This document shows, one piece after another, positions 17,467 to 25,273 of a stretch of 64,000 nucleotides of DNA. Made by a program: the position numbers and the translations under genes. How positions within the stretch are numbered: position 1 is the stretch's first letter; each line of letters starts with the position of its first letter. Source of the DNA: Treponema sp. (GTDB lineage Bacteria > Spirochaetota > Spirochaetia > Treponematales > Breznakiellaceae); the NCBI GenBank assembly GCA_009777535.1, contig WRLP01000005.1, forward strand, positions 1-64,000. Direction: 5' to 3'. The notes beneath the pieces are model-generated. The model was not told where the DNA came from. It saw only the letters and a list, made by a program, of their open reading frames with translations, and made no database searches.

Positions 17467-18462
17467 ATGCCCACTAACAGCCCGGATTTTAAGCCGGATA
17501 TGCTGGTTTTAACAGAGAACGAAGAAGAACTGGTCTGTGAAATCGGGGATTGGCTAAAAGAGAGAAGCCCCGGCGATTATAAACTGGTGCAGGAACGGTT
17601 TCTCCAACTCAGGAATCTGGGAGCGGCAGTTTCCGGCTATCCTTCCATAAGAGACACCCAATTTTTGAAGGGCATTGTCAGAGACGAAGGCCAGCTTGTG
17701 GAATCGCTTCTTGGCTTTTCATCGCCATCGCATCTTTTACACATTCCCACAAAAGTGGTGGTATTGCGCAGTTTTCTGGTGGCTAAATTTCACGCTTTTT
17801 CACTGCTTTCCTATATTACAGACAACAGTGCCGGTTTTATCGACTCTGTGAAAAATGTTATTTTTTCGGTAATTTGCACCCTTATGGCAGAGGATGTTTA
17901 TTTTTCATACCTCGAAGATCCTGATTTTTCCATTAATACCAAGGCGCGGATTGCAAATGACCTTATAGCCCTTTGGGATACAGGTACAGACCCAAGAGGC
18001 GTCCGCCATCTTTCCGCCCTTTCGTCCCTCTGGATAGCCAGGGATGCGGCGCCGCCAAGTTTTGGTACCATGGACGGAAACACGGAGCTGCTGCGGATTT
18101 GCATTGATATGGAAAAAGACTGGTATGAATTCCTGAAGGAAGAATCTTCGAACAACGATACAAGATGGGCGCTGGAGGAATTTCTTTTTGGTCTTTCCTA
18201 CGAAGAGATCTTACAGATTCGTTCAAAGCTGAAGGAAAACGGTATTTCTGCTGCAAGTTATGATGAAATACGCTCATATCTGGGTTCAAAGCCGTCTTAT
18301 TCTGCGGTCACAGAAGGCGATCCCCGTGCAATCTACGACTTTTTTATCGAACGGCGGGATGCATGTGCACTGCGAAAAAAGCTTTCCGCGCCGGGTCCCC
18401 TACACACACTGGAGGGAGTTTATTTAAAATACAGGATAATTCTTGAATCGGCCAAATCCTGA
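17467..18462 (+). CDS. Unknown protein, mostly helical (331 aa)
   Basis: I do not recognise this protein. It is soluble, mostly alpha-helical, slightly acidic, with no signal peptide and no membrane segment. A middle stretch (about 95-140) is the most hydrophobic and is likely a buried helical core. A Trp/Glu-rich part (DMEKDWYEFLKEE) lies near 215. No catalytic motif is visible. The reading frame is long with normal codon use for this window, so it is real. It may be translated from a leaderless message. Neighbours give no clue to its role. Confidence 0.75.
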   Translation: MPTNSPDFKPDMLVLTENEEELVCEIGDWLKERSPGDYKLVQERFLQLRNLGAAVSGYPSIRDTQFLKGIVRDEGQLVESLLGFSSPSHLLHIPTKVVVLRSFLVAKFHAFSLLSYITDNSAGFIDSVKNVIFSVICTLMAEDVYFSYLEDPDFSINTKARIANDLIALWDTGTDPRGVRHLSALSSLWIARDAAPPSFGTMDGNTELLRICIDMEKDWYEFLKEESSNNDTRWALEEFLFGLSYEEILQIRSKLKENGISAASYDEIRSYLGSKPSYSAVTEGDPRAIYDFFIERRDACALRKKLSAPGPLHTLEGVYLKYRIILESAKS

Positions 18463-18471
18463 AGATGCGGA

Positions 18472-18499
18472 TTGACGAAAAGTAAAATATAACTAAAAT
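18472..18499 (+). promoter_or_regulatory. Candidate mgtE promoter
   Basis: TTGACG (18472-18477) and TAAAAT (18494-18499) with a 16-base spacer. Transcription would start near 18506, giving a leader of about 220 bases before the mgtE start codon. Confidence 0.55.
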
Positions 18500-18505
18500 T
18501 AATAA

Positions 18506-18724
18506 TAGATGAACTTCTGCAGCCTGGCTGTGGAAAGATTAATAAGAGGAGGCCCATAGTGAGCTTACGTAAAACCAGCGACACGGACAGTGACCCTTAC
18601 GGTAGTAAGAACAAGGTATCAACTGGATGTCATACCGCGGGCCTGCCTACTATTTTTTAAAAAAATAACAGGCAAATATTCTGTCCGCTTCCGGATGTCT
18701 ATCAAAAACCGGGAGGATGCAATC
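18506..18724 (+). promoter_or_regulatory. Structured mgtE leader with competing hairpins
   Basis: An outer helix pairs AGGCCC (18550-18555) with GGGCCT (18639-18644). It encloses one arm closed by CTTACGTAA with TTAC/GTAAG (18564-18609) and another closed by GGTAT/ATACC (18615-18636). The 3' strand of the outer helix overlaps GCCTG (18641-18645), which can instead pair with CAGGC (18669-18673) around an A/T stem, so the two states exclude each other. Downstream, CTTCCGG (18688-18694) pairs with CCGGGAG (18709-18715) and covers the mgtE ribosome binding site. Leaders of Mg2+ transporters are often Mg2+ sensors; I could not match the M-box or any other class I know. Confidence 0.55.
18559..18660 (+). 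CDS. Candidate mgtE leader peptide (33 aa)
   Basis: A GTG at 18559 follows GAGGAGG (18546-18552) with good spacing and opens a 33-codon frame that stops at 18660, inside the leader's switching hairpin. Residues 7-13 read SDTDSDP: alternating Asp ending in Pro. In E. coli, nascent chains with acidic runs and Pro destabilise the ribosome at low Mg2+ (the MgtL leader of mgtA). Translation through this frame would open the outer leader helix. No homology is claimed. It could be a chance frame over structured RNA. Confidence 0.4.
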   Translation: MSLRKTSDTDSDPYGSKNKVSTGCHTAGLPTIF

Positions 18725-20065
18725 ATGAAAGATCAGATTTTTTCCATTATCAACGCCGATTATATCGACGTATCCAGCCTTAAATCCCTGCTTTCCGAAA
18801 TGAACACCGTGGATATTGCGGAACTTTTTGAGGATTTGGAAAAAGAAAAGATAATATGGCTGTTCAGGGTTTTACCCAAAGACATTGCTTCCTATGTGTT
18901 TGCATATATGGACAGCGATCATCAGCAGGTAATTATCGAGGCTCTTACCGATTCGGAAGTCGGCGATATAATCAACAAGCTCTTTGTGGACGATGCTGTA
19001 GATTTTATCGAAGAGATGCCGGCCAATGTGGTAAAGAGGGCGCTGCAAAATGCCCAGAGTGAAAAACGAAAACTCATAAATCAGCTTCTGCAATACCCCG
19101 ATGATTCTGCCGGCAGCATAATGACCACAGAATATGTCGATCTGCGGGAAAGCGCCACTGTAAGGGAGGCCTTTGGTACCATCCGTAAAATCGGACTTAA
19201 CAAGGAAACAATTTACACCTGTTATGTGATACGCAGGGACCGGATGCTCGTCGGCGCAGTATCCGCAAAAAGCCTTATGCTTGCCAATCCGAATGACCGG
19301 ATCAGTGAAATAATGGATACCAATTTTATTTTTGCCCATACAACCGATGATCAGGAAGCCGTAGCCGATCAGTTTCAAAAATACGATCTTTTGGCAATGC
19401 CGGTTGTGGACAGGGAGCAGCGGCTGGTCGGCATTATAACAGTCGACGACATAATGGAAGTAATTGTAAAAGAAAGCACCGAAGATATGGAGAAGATGAG
19501 CGCTCTGGCTCCCTCCGATGAGCCTTATCTGAAAACCGGCATTGCCCGCCTGGCAAAAAACCGCATCATCTGGCTTTTGGTACTTATGCTTTCGGCGACC
19601 ATTACAGGCAGTATTATTTCCAGCTTTGAATCAGGACTTGCGGTTATGCCCATCCTTATGGCCTTTATTCCAATGCTTATGGATTCAGGGGGCAACGCCG
19701 GCGCACAGTCTTCAACCCTGATCATTCGCGGCCTGGCTGTGGGCGAAATTCGCAAGAGAGACATACTCAGGGTAGGGTGGAAAGAAATTCGCGTCGGGGT
19801 TTTTTGCGGCCTTGTACTGGGGCTGGTTAACTTTATACGTGTTTATTTTCTGAATGGGAAAAATGCGCTGTTGTCCCTTACTGTTACTCTAGCCCTGTTT
19901 GCCACGATTCTTATCGCGAAAACCATCGGCGGTCTTCTGCCCATAATTGCCAAAAGAATCAAAATAGATCCGGCGATTATGGCCGCCCCGCTTATCACCA
20001 CTATTGTGGATGCCGCATCGCTTGTAATATACTTTTCGATTGCAAAGGTAGTTCTTGGGCTTTAG
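18725..20065 (+). CDS. mgtE: Mg2+ channel/transporter
   Basis: MgtE is a dimeric Mg2+-gated Mg2+ channel. The 446 residues show the usual order: N-terminal helical N-domain (about 1-125), a CBS pair (about 130-250, with LVGAVSAKSLM and LVGIITVDDIM), a connecting helix, and five membrane helices (about 275-446), including the pore segment with MDSGGNAGAQSS. Acidic residues expected to bind regulatory Mg2+ are plentiful in the N-domain. The ATG at 18725 is chosen because GGGAGG precedes it and the product then has family length; the in-frame start at 18590 would add 45 residues unlike MgtE across the leader. The gene converges with the disulfide reductase gene, overlapping it by four bases. Confidence 0.93.
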   Translation: MKDQIFSIINADYIDVSSLKSLLSEMNTVDIAELFEDLEKEKIIWLFRVLPKDIASYVFAYMDSDHQQVIIEALTDSEVGDIINKLFVDDAVDFIEEMPANVVKRALQNAQSEKRKLINQLLQYPDDSAGSIMTTEYVDLRESATVREAFGTIRKIGLNKETIYTCYVIRRDRMLVGAVSAKSLMLANPNDRISEIMDTNFIFAHTTDDQEAVADQFQKYDLLAMPVVDREQRLVGIITVDDIMEVIVKESTEDMEKMSALAPSDEPYLKTGIARLAKNRIIWLLVLMLSATITGSIISSFESGLAVMPILMAFIPMLMDSGGNAGAQSSTLIIRGLAVGEIRKRDILRVGWKEIRVGVFCGLVLGLVNFIRVYFLNGKNALLSLTVTLALFATILIAKTIGGLLPIIAKRIKIDPAIMAAPLITTIVDAASLVIYFSIAKVVLGL

Positions 20066-21708
20066 CACCGGACAGCATTGTACAGTCTGTAGCCGCCGCT
20101 AAGGTTAAATGCATCAAACCCGTTTTGCGTTAGAATCCTGGCGGCTATGTAACTGCGCAGTCCGCTGTGACAGACGATATACACGGGTTTTGAGGGGTCC
20201 AGTTCCCCAAGCCGTTCCCTCAGGGAATCCAGCGGAATGTTTGTAAAGCCGTTCATGCCCTCATGTATGATTTCACCACGGGTGCGTACATCAAGAAGGG
20301 TAACGCTGCCGTCACGCGGCAGGGCATCAACATCATGCCAATGGAAACTTTTTGTTTTTCCGGTCAAAATATTTTCGATTACGTATCCCGCCATGTTTAC
20401 CGGATCTTTTGCTGATGAATAAGGCGGCGCATAACACAGCTCCAGGCGGGTAAGGTCTGCGGCTGTCATTCCGGCGCGGATTGCAGTTGCAAGAACATCG
20501 CAGCGTTTGTCCACGCCGTCATACCCCGCGATTTGGGCGCCGAGGATTTTCCCGCTCTCTTTTTCAAAAATAACTTTCATGGACATGGAGCTGGTGCCGG
20601 GGTAATATCCCGCATGACCTGTCAGCCAAAGGAAGGCCTTGTCATAATTCAGGGCAAGACGTTTGGCTGTTTTTTCGTTTATTCCGGTTGAAGCCACTGT
20701 CATGTCAAAGACCTTGATAACCGCCGAGCCCTGTGTACCGGTATATTCGGACTGAATGCCGCAGATATTGTCGGCGGCAATTCTTGCCTGCTTGTTTGCC
20801 GGGCCTGCCAGCGGAATCATGGCCGCCTGTCCTGTAACAAAATCAGTTACCTCGACTGCGTCCCCCGCCGCATAAATATCCGGATCGGAGGTAAGCATGT
20901 GCCTATCTGTTACAATGCCGCCGCGTTCGTTTACTTTTAAGCCGGCATCTTTTGCGAGAAGGCTTTCACTCCTGACACCGATGGCCAGAATCACCATATC
21001 CGCTTTTATGGATCCCTTTGACAGTTCAATGGACAGGCTATTGTTCTGCTCGATGATTCTTTGCAGTCCATTGTTAAGGTGAAGCGATACGCGATGCCGG
21101 CGCAGATGGTGATGCACATCACAGGCTATATCAATGTCCAGTGGGGCAATAACCTGATCAGATAATTCGATTATGCTCACTTCAAGGCCGGCTTCGCTTA
21201 AATTTTCGGCCATCTCAATTCCGATAAAGCCGCCGCCGACTACCGCCGCGCTTTTAGGGTGGTTTTTCTGTATGTACTCTTTTATTTTGTCAGTATCACT
21301 CATATTCCGCAGGGTAAAAACCTGTTCGGAATTGATGCCTTCAATCGGCGGCTTTATCGGCGCCCCTCCTGGCGACAGTAAAAGTTTGTCGTAACTTTCG
21401 CTGTATGTTTTTCCGGTACGCCTGTCTTTTATTTCAACCGTTTTTGACTCGCGATCAATGGATAGCGCTTCGCTTTGAACCCTAACATCAACATTGAACC
21501 GCCTGCGAAAACTTTCCGGTGTTTGCAGCAGCAAATCTTCACGGTTTGCGATACTGCCCCCTATGTAATAAGGCAGGCCGCAGTTGGCAAACGAGATATG
21601 CTCCCCGCGCTCAATCATGATGATCTCGGCGCTTTCATTCAGCCTGCGCAGGCGGGCTGCGGCAGTCGCTCCTCCCGCAACCCCGCCCACAATCAGAACT
21701 TTTTTCAT
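20062..21708 (-). CDS. CoA-disulfide reductase-like flavoprotein with rhodanese domain
   Basis: A 548-residue NAD(P)H-flavin oxidoreductase. Residues 1-440 hold the FAD site (VGGVAGGATAAARL), the active-site Cys in SFANCGLPYY (about residue 43), the NAD(P)H site (AAVVGGGFIGIEMAENL near 155) and a second FAD segment (DIYAAGDAVEV). A C-terminal rhodanese domain (about 455-548) has its Cys in VYIVCHSGLRS. This CoADR-Rhd type reduces CoA-disulfide, CoA-persulfide or polysulfide. It is the last gene of the oxygen-defence operon, six bases after the superoxide reductase gene, so it may also act as an electron donor or repair damaged thiols there. Confidence 0.88.
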   Translation of the reverse strand: MKKVLIVGGVAGGATAAARLRRLNESAEIIMIERGEHISFANCGLPYYIGGSIANREDLLLQTPESFRRRFNVDVRVQSEALSIDRESKTVEIKDRRTGKTYSESYDKLLLSPGGAPIKPPIEGINSEQVFTLRNMSDTDKIKEYIQKNHPKSAAVVGGGFIGIEMAENLSEAGLEVSIIELSDQVIAPLDIDIACDVHHHLRRHRVSLHLNNGLQRIIEQNNSLSIELSKGSIKADMVILAIGVRSESLLAKDAGLKVNERGGIVTDRHMLTSDPDIYAAGDAVEVTDFVTGQAAMIPLAGPANKQARIAADNICGIQSEYTGTQGSAVIKVFDMTVASTGINEKTAKRLALNYDKAFLWLTGHAGYYPGTSSMSMKVIFEKESGKILGAQIAGYDGVDKRCDVLATAIRAGMTAADLTRLELCYAPPYSSAKDPVNMAGYVIENILTGKTKSFHWHDVDALPRDGSVTLLDVRTRGEIIHEGMNGFTNIPLDSLRERLGELDPSKPVYIVCHSGLRSYIAARILTQNGFDAFNLSGGYRLYNAVRC

Positions 21709-21714
21709 TGCCTG

Positions 21715-22098
21715 CTATACTTCCGTTTTCCACAGCCCGTGCAGATTGCAGTAGGCGTAAACTGCCACCGGTTTATCGTCCGAGAAGCAGAAGGTAAGAG
21801 CCGGAGCATCACCGGCTTTCAGGCTTTTGCGCTGGCCGCCGCGTTCCGTTTCCACATACACAAATGCGATATAATGTTCGCTCTCCATCGGGTGCGGCAC
21901 AGAGCCGATCTGAACACTGATGCTGTCTCCCGAAACTTTTACCGATGGAAGATGCTTTTCAGTGCTTGCTTCCACCGTATTAGGTGCAAGCTCGGTCATA
22001 TTATCGCCGCAGCAAACCAGAGGTACACCTTTGTCTTCAACCAGCCCTGCGATATTGCCGCAGTGTTTGCAAATGTAAAATTTTTGTTTTCCGCTCAT
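21715..22098 (-). CDS. dfx: Desulfoferrodoxin (superoxide reductase)
   Basis: A 127-residue 2Fe-superoxide reductase, which reduces superoxide to peroxide without making oxygen. The N-terminal desulforedoxin-like domain has Cys ligands CKHCG near 10 and CCG near 29. The C-terminal catalytic domain has PHPMESEHYI (two His), and CNLHGLW at the end (Cys and His). All the Fe(His)4Cys ligands appear present. It lies between rubrerythrin and the flavoprotein in one operon, where electrons would come from rubredoxin. Confidence 0.95.
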   Translation of the reverse strand: MSGKQKFYICKHCGNIAGLVEDKGVPLVCCGDNMTELAPNTVEASTEKHLPSVKVSGDSISVQIGSVPHPMESEHYIAFVYVETERGGQRKSLKAGDAPALTFCFSDDKPVAVYAYCNLHGLWKTEV

Positions 22099-22110
22099 TT
22101 TTTACTCCTA

Positions 22111-22653
22111 TTAATAATTAATTACGCGCAGTTCGAAATAGCTTTGTGGATGAACGCAGACAGGGCATTTTGGCGGAGCGCTTTCACTGTCCACAATATG
22201 ACCGCAGTTGCGGCAAATCCATACAGACTTTTGTTTTTTTGTAAAGACTGTTTTGTCCTCGATGTTTTTGAGCAGTTTCAGATAACGTTCTTCATGCTCT
22301 TTTTCAATACCGGCAACCATGTTAAAAAGCAGAGCGATGTCGTTAAAGCCTTCTTCCTTTGCCTCTTCGGCCATACGCTTGTACATCTCTGTCCACTCGC
22401 CGTGCTCTCCGGCCGCCGCCGCCTTCAGGTTTTCCGGTGTCGCCGGAATGTCGCCCCCGCAAAGCAGTTTGAACCAAATTTTTGCGTGCTCCTTTTCGTT
22501 GCCCGCGGTTTCTTCAAAGATGGCTCCAATTTGTTCATAGCCTTCTTTCTTCGCCTTGGAAGCAAAGTAGGTGTACTTGTTCCTTGCCTGGCTTTCACCG
22601 GCAAATGCCTCCATCAGGTTTTTTTCAGTCTTTGTTCCTTTAAGATTCGCCAT
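22111..22653 (-). CDS. rbr: Rubrerythrin
   Basis: A 180-residue peroxidase of anaerobes. The diiron ferritin-like domain (1-140) has the ligands Glu in AFAGESQARNKY, E-x-x-H in AGNEKEHAK and IEKEHEERY. The C-terminal rubredoxin domain (about 143-180) has WICRNCGHI and CPVCVHP for the FeS4 centre. It would remove the peroxide made by superoxide reductase. A good RBS precedes ATG 22653. It sits in the defence operon between the ferredoxin-like and superoxide reductase genes. Confidence 0.95.
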   Translation of the reverse strand: MANLKGTKTEKNLMEAFAGESQARNKYTYFASKAKKEGYEQIGAIFEETAGNEKEHAKIWFKLLCGGDIPATPENLKAAAAGEHGEWTEMYKRMAEEAKEEGFNDIALLFNMVAGIEKEHEERYLKLLKNIEDKTVFTKKQKSVWICRNCGHIVDSESAPPKCPVCVHPQSYFELRVINY

Positions 22654-22670
22654 TTAACACTCCTTCAAAA

Positions 22671-23156
22671 TTAATTGTTTAATTGTTTTAATAACAATTC
22701 CGCCGCATCCTTTGGAAAATCCGGTGCGGCGTTTTTTAACATTGTCTCCAGAAGATCGCGCGCTTCGGCGCTTTGGGGCAGCATATACCCCGATTCGCGC
22801 AGAATATCTTCTGCCATGCGAAGATTAGATTTCGCGACCGCCTTTGCAAATTGCCGCTCAATAGCGCTGCCGGAAGAAGCTGCAACAGCTTCGGCTATCA
22901 TCTCCTGCTGTACCTTGCTGCGCGCCAACGCACGCTGCGCTGCGATAACGGCTTCTGTTTTTTTCTGCTGCGGCGGATACTTGTCGGGAACCATTGAGAT
23001 TGCCCCCGACGGGCATGAGTTCACGCATTCCATACAGCCTGGAAGACATTTGGCCGCGTCAATAATGCTGTTTTCCGTATTTGTTGCGCCGGTAGGACAG
23101 ACATAAAGGCACATGCAGTCTTTTCCGCAAATGCGGACATTTCTATAAGCCGGCAT
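22671..23156 (-). CDS. Ferredoxin-like 4Fe-4S protein with helical tail
   Basis: A 161-residue protein. The first ~55 residues hold two iron-sulfur motifs with unusual spacing: C-x3-C-x-C-x3-CP (CGKDCMCLYVCP) and C-x3-C-x2-C-x3-CP (CLPGCMECVNSCP). The remaining ~100 residues are helical and charged and not recognised. It probably carries electrons to the rubredoxin, rubrerythrin or superoxide reductase encoded beside it. It lies four bases after the double-rubredoxin gene. Confidence 0.8.
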   Translation of the reverse strand: MPAYRNVRICGKDCMCLYVCPTGATNTENSIIDAAKCLPGCMECVNSCPSGAISMVPDKYPPQQKKTEAVIAAQRALARSKVQQEMIAEAVAASSGSAIERQFAKAVAKSNLRMAEDILRESGYMLPQSAEARDLLETMLKNAAPDFPKDAAELLLKQLNN

Positions 23157-23160
23157 TCCA

Positions 23161-23826
23161 TTACCCCCTTTCCACTTCTAAGATTTTGAAACTCGGCACC
23201 TTGCAGACCGGACATATTTCCGGAGGGGCGTTTCCAAGATAGATGAATCCGCAGATATCACAAACAAATATCCTTGTATTTGCAAGCATGGCATCACCTT
23301 CAGTTTCATAACGGTCAAGCAGCGATTTTAACATCGCACTGACTTTTTCGCTCCAGACCAGAGAACGCAGCGCCCCCCTGTCTGCATTCGATTGGGCGGC
23401 ATTATTCGCGGCGAGATACCCTGCCGCCATGTCGTGCTCGAGCATTTGCGCAGCGTCTTTTAATGATTTGCCTTTTTCAGCGCCCGCCCTGGCTTTGTAG
23501 AAATCTGCTATTTTATAGAAGGCTTCCATTTCGGCGGTGAGCCGCTGTTTTTCACAGCCCTTGGCAAGGTTGGAGCATATTGCCGACAGTTCCCCTGCGG
23601 ACAGCTCCCTAAGGGGTTCGGCATGGGCGCTGCCCGAACCGGAAGGCTGAGCTGCCGGCGCACCTTCATCGAAGGGTTCGAACAAGGACTTGCGCGCCCC
23701 GCAAAAGGGGCAGGCGAAGTTTTCCGTAAGATCTTCCCATTTTGTCCCCGCCGCTATGCCTTTTTCGGGAATGCCCTTGGCTTCATCGTAGACATACTTA
23801 CAAATGGAACACTTATACTTTCGCAT
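23161..23826 (-). CDS. Two-rubredoxin protein with central helical domain
   Basis: A 221-residue protein with a rubredoxin domain at each end. The N-terminal one has CSICKYVYD and CPFCGARK (about 5-45); the C-terminal one has CDICGFIY and CPVCKVP (about 187-215). Between lies a helical segment (about 70-165) with CEKQRLTAEMEAFYKIADFY, which resembles a rubrerythrin-associated helical domain but lacks the diiron E-x-x-H pattern. It likely moves electrons within the defence operon, of which it is the first gene. No PerR-like operator is obvious in the 93 bases upstream. Confidence 0.82.
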   Translation of the reverse strand: MRKYKCSICKYVYDEAKGIPEKGIAAGTKWEDLTENFACPFCGARKSLFEPFDEGAPAAQPSGSGSAHAEPLRELSAGELSAICSNLAKGCEKQRLTAEMEAFYKIADFYKARAGAEKGKSLKDAAQMLEHDMAAGYLAANNAAQSNADRGALRSLVWSEKVSAMLKSLLDRYETEGDAMLANTRIFVCDICGFIYLGNAPPEICPVCKVPSFKILEVERG

Positions 23827-23919
23827 CTTCTCTCCTTGCCTTTATTTTAGTTTATTTCAGACAGGATTGCACGATCTATTTCAGCGTTCGAAATACCGTT
23901 TTTCCAGGGTGCGGGGCTA

Positions 23920-24426
23920 TTACTGCGAAACGAACTCCGCTCCCCTTTTGTTTAAAACTGTGAGCGAAGACAGGTCGAGGTATAAATACCCGGAGTATCC
24001 GTCTTCTTCGTATGTATCCAAAACGCCCATTGCCTCAACCCAGGAATCAGGCGCCGGGTATGGCTGCTTTATATCTCCGGTCCATGCCACTTCAAACCCG
24101 GCATTGCCGTCGTTACCGCAGCATCCGGGGCCGTAGCGAACCACAAAATAGTAGGGTTCGTCCCTTTCCTGATATTGTTCCGCCTTGAAAATCCCTTCGA
24201 GCTTGATTGTTTTCCCCAAATAGTTTGCTGTATTAAGATAAATATCGTTCACCTGACCAATGAACATTCTTTCTCTTACTTCTATAACATCTCCCCGCGC
24301 ATCAGGCTGCGGCGCGGCACTGATATTTTCAGCGCTTTTTTTTGCCCTGGAGCAGTTAGCTGTAAAAAACAGGGTGATTGCCAAAAGACTTAAAGCTACT
24401 ACATGGCGGTTTTTGATTTTATTCAT
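23920..24426 (-). CDS. Lipoprotein, metal-transport associated (DUF1980-like)
   Basis: A 168-residue lipoprotein with signal peptide and TANC lipobox. The mature part contains YLGKTIKLEGIF, a beta-rich core and GPGCCGNDG, resembling the C-terminal (CC-containing) part of DUF1980/YcgQ proteins that accompany zinc-linked permeases. It overlaps the end of the metal permease gene by eight bases and so belongs to that operon. It may help with metal capture or delivery in the periplasm. The family link is by eye only. Confidence 0.6.
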   Translation of the reverse strand: MNKIKNRHVVALSLLAITLFFTANCSRAKKSAENISAAPQPDARGDVIEVRERMFIGQVNDIYLNTANYLGKTIKLEGIFKAEQYQERDEPYYFVVRYGPGCCGNDGNAGFEVAWTGDIKQPYPAPDSWVEAMGVLDTYEEDGYSGYLYLDLSSLTVLNKRGAEFVSQ

Positions 24427-25273
24427 TGGAGGCCTCCTTTAGCCTGTTCGTTAAAGTTGAATTGCGCATAATATCCGCAAACCAAAATAGAACAAATACA
24501 ATAATATTGATCATCACAACGCTTGCGCCGGTTGGTGTCGCGTAAAGGTACGAAATAACGACACCGGTGAAAAAGCAAAGTATTGAAATTACAGCGGAAC
24601 AAATGGTAACGCTTTTGAATTTCCTGAATATCCGCATGGAACTTAGGGCCGGAAAGATAATCAGGCTTGATATCAGCATGGCTCCCATCATGCGCATGCC
24701 AAGTACGATTGTAATGGCTGTTAAAAAAGCTATCAGCATATTGTAAAGCCCGGTTTTAATTCCGCCGGCTTTGGCGAATGTTTCATCAAACGTTATGGCA
24801 AACAATTTGTGGTAAAACAGGATAAAGAGAATCATAACTGTAATTGACAGGCAGATTGATAAATACACATCGGCCCTGCTCATCGCCAAAATACTGCCAA
24901 ACAGATAATTGCATACATCGGTATTCATGCCGGTTGTCCTGGATATTATGACAACGCCGATCGCCAGAGAGCTTGTGGAAACAAGGGCGACAGCGGCATC
25001 GCCCTTTATCTTGCTGTTTTCGCTCAGGCGAAGCAGCAAAAACGCCGCTGTAATTACCACCGGAATTGCAACACTCAATGGAGCCATGTTAAAGGCGGTC
25101 GCAATGGCCAGGGAACCGAAGCCCACATTGGAAAGGCCGGTTCCGATCATGGAATAACGCTTCAGCACCAGCGAAACGCCAAGCAGCGCGGCGCAGATTG
25201 AGACGAGGGCTCCAACAACAACCGCCCTGACCAGAAACGCATAACTGAACATTTCAAAAATTATTTCAAACAT
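24419..25273 (-). CDS. znuB: Metal ABC transporter permease (ZnuB/MntB type)
   Basis: An ABC-3 family permease of 284 residues with about eight to nine membrane helices, with ALVSTSSLAIGVVI near 120 and a late GASVVMINIIVF. It forms the membrane channel for the ZnuA-ZnuC pair encoded upstream. The start is set at 25273 because the protein then begins at the first helix and overlaps znuC by eight bases; the longer in-frame start at 25399 lies deep inside znuC. Zn2+ is likely, Mn2+ possible. Confidence 0.88.
   Translation of the reverse strand: MFEIIFEMFSYAFLVRAVVVGALVSICAALLGVSLVLKRYSMIGTGLSNVGFGSLAIATAFNMAPLSVAIPVVITAAFLLLRLSENSKIKGDAAVALVSTSSLAIGVVIISRTTGMNTDVCNYLFGSILAMSRADVYLSICLSITVMILFILFYHKLFAITFDETFAKAGGIKTGLYNMLIAFLTAITIVLGMRMMGAMLISSLIIFPALSSMRIFRKFKSVTICSAVISILCFFTGVVISYLYATPTGASVVMINIIVFVLFWFADIMRNSTLTNRLKEASNE

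Noticed and set aside
18590-18724. Longer MgtE N-terminus
   Set aside because: It adds 45 residues not seen in MgtE, has no ribosome binding site, and runs over a structured leader; GGGAGG at 18711-18716 selects ATG 18725.
18506-18724. M-box (Mg2+) riboswitch
   Set aside because: The expected conserved segments (GGTGAGGCTCCT-like and CGCCAATGGGT-like) are not visible, so the leader is described as unclassified.
21475-22674. 399-codon forward frame
   Set aside because: It is antisense to the disulfide reductase, superoxide reductase and rubrerythrin genes, which are clear families; no domain or ribosome binding site.
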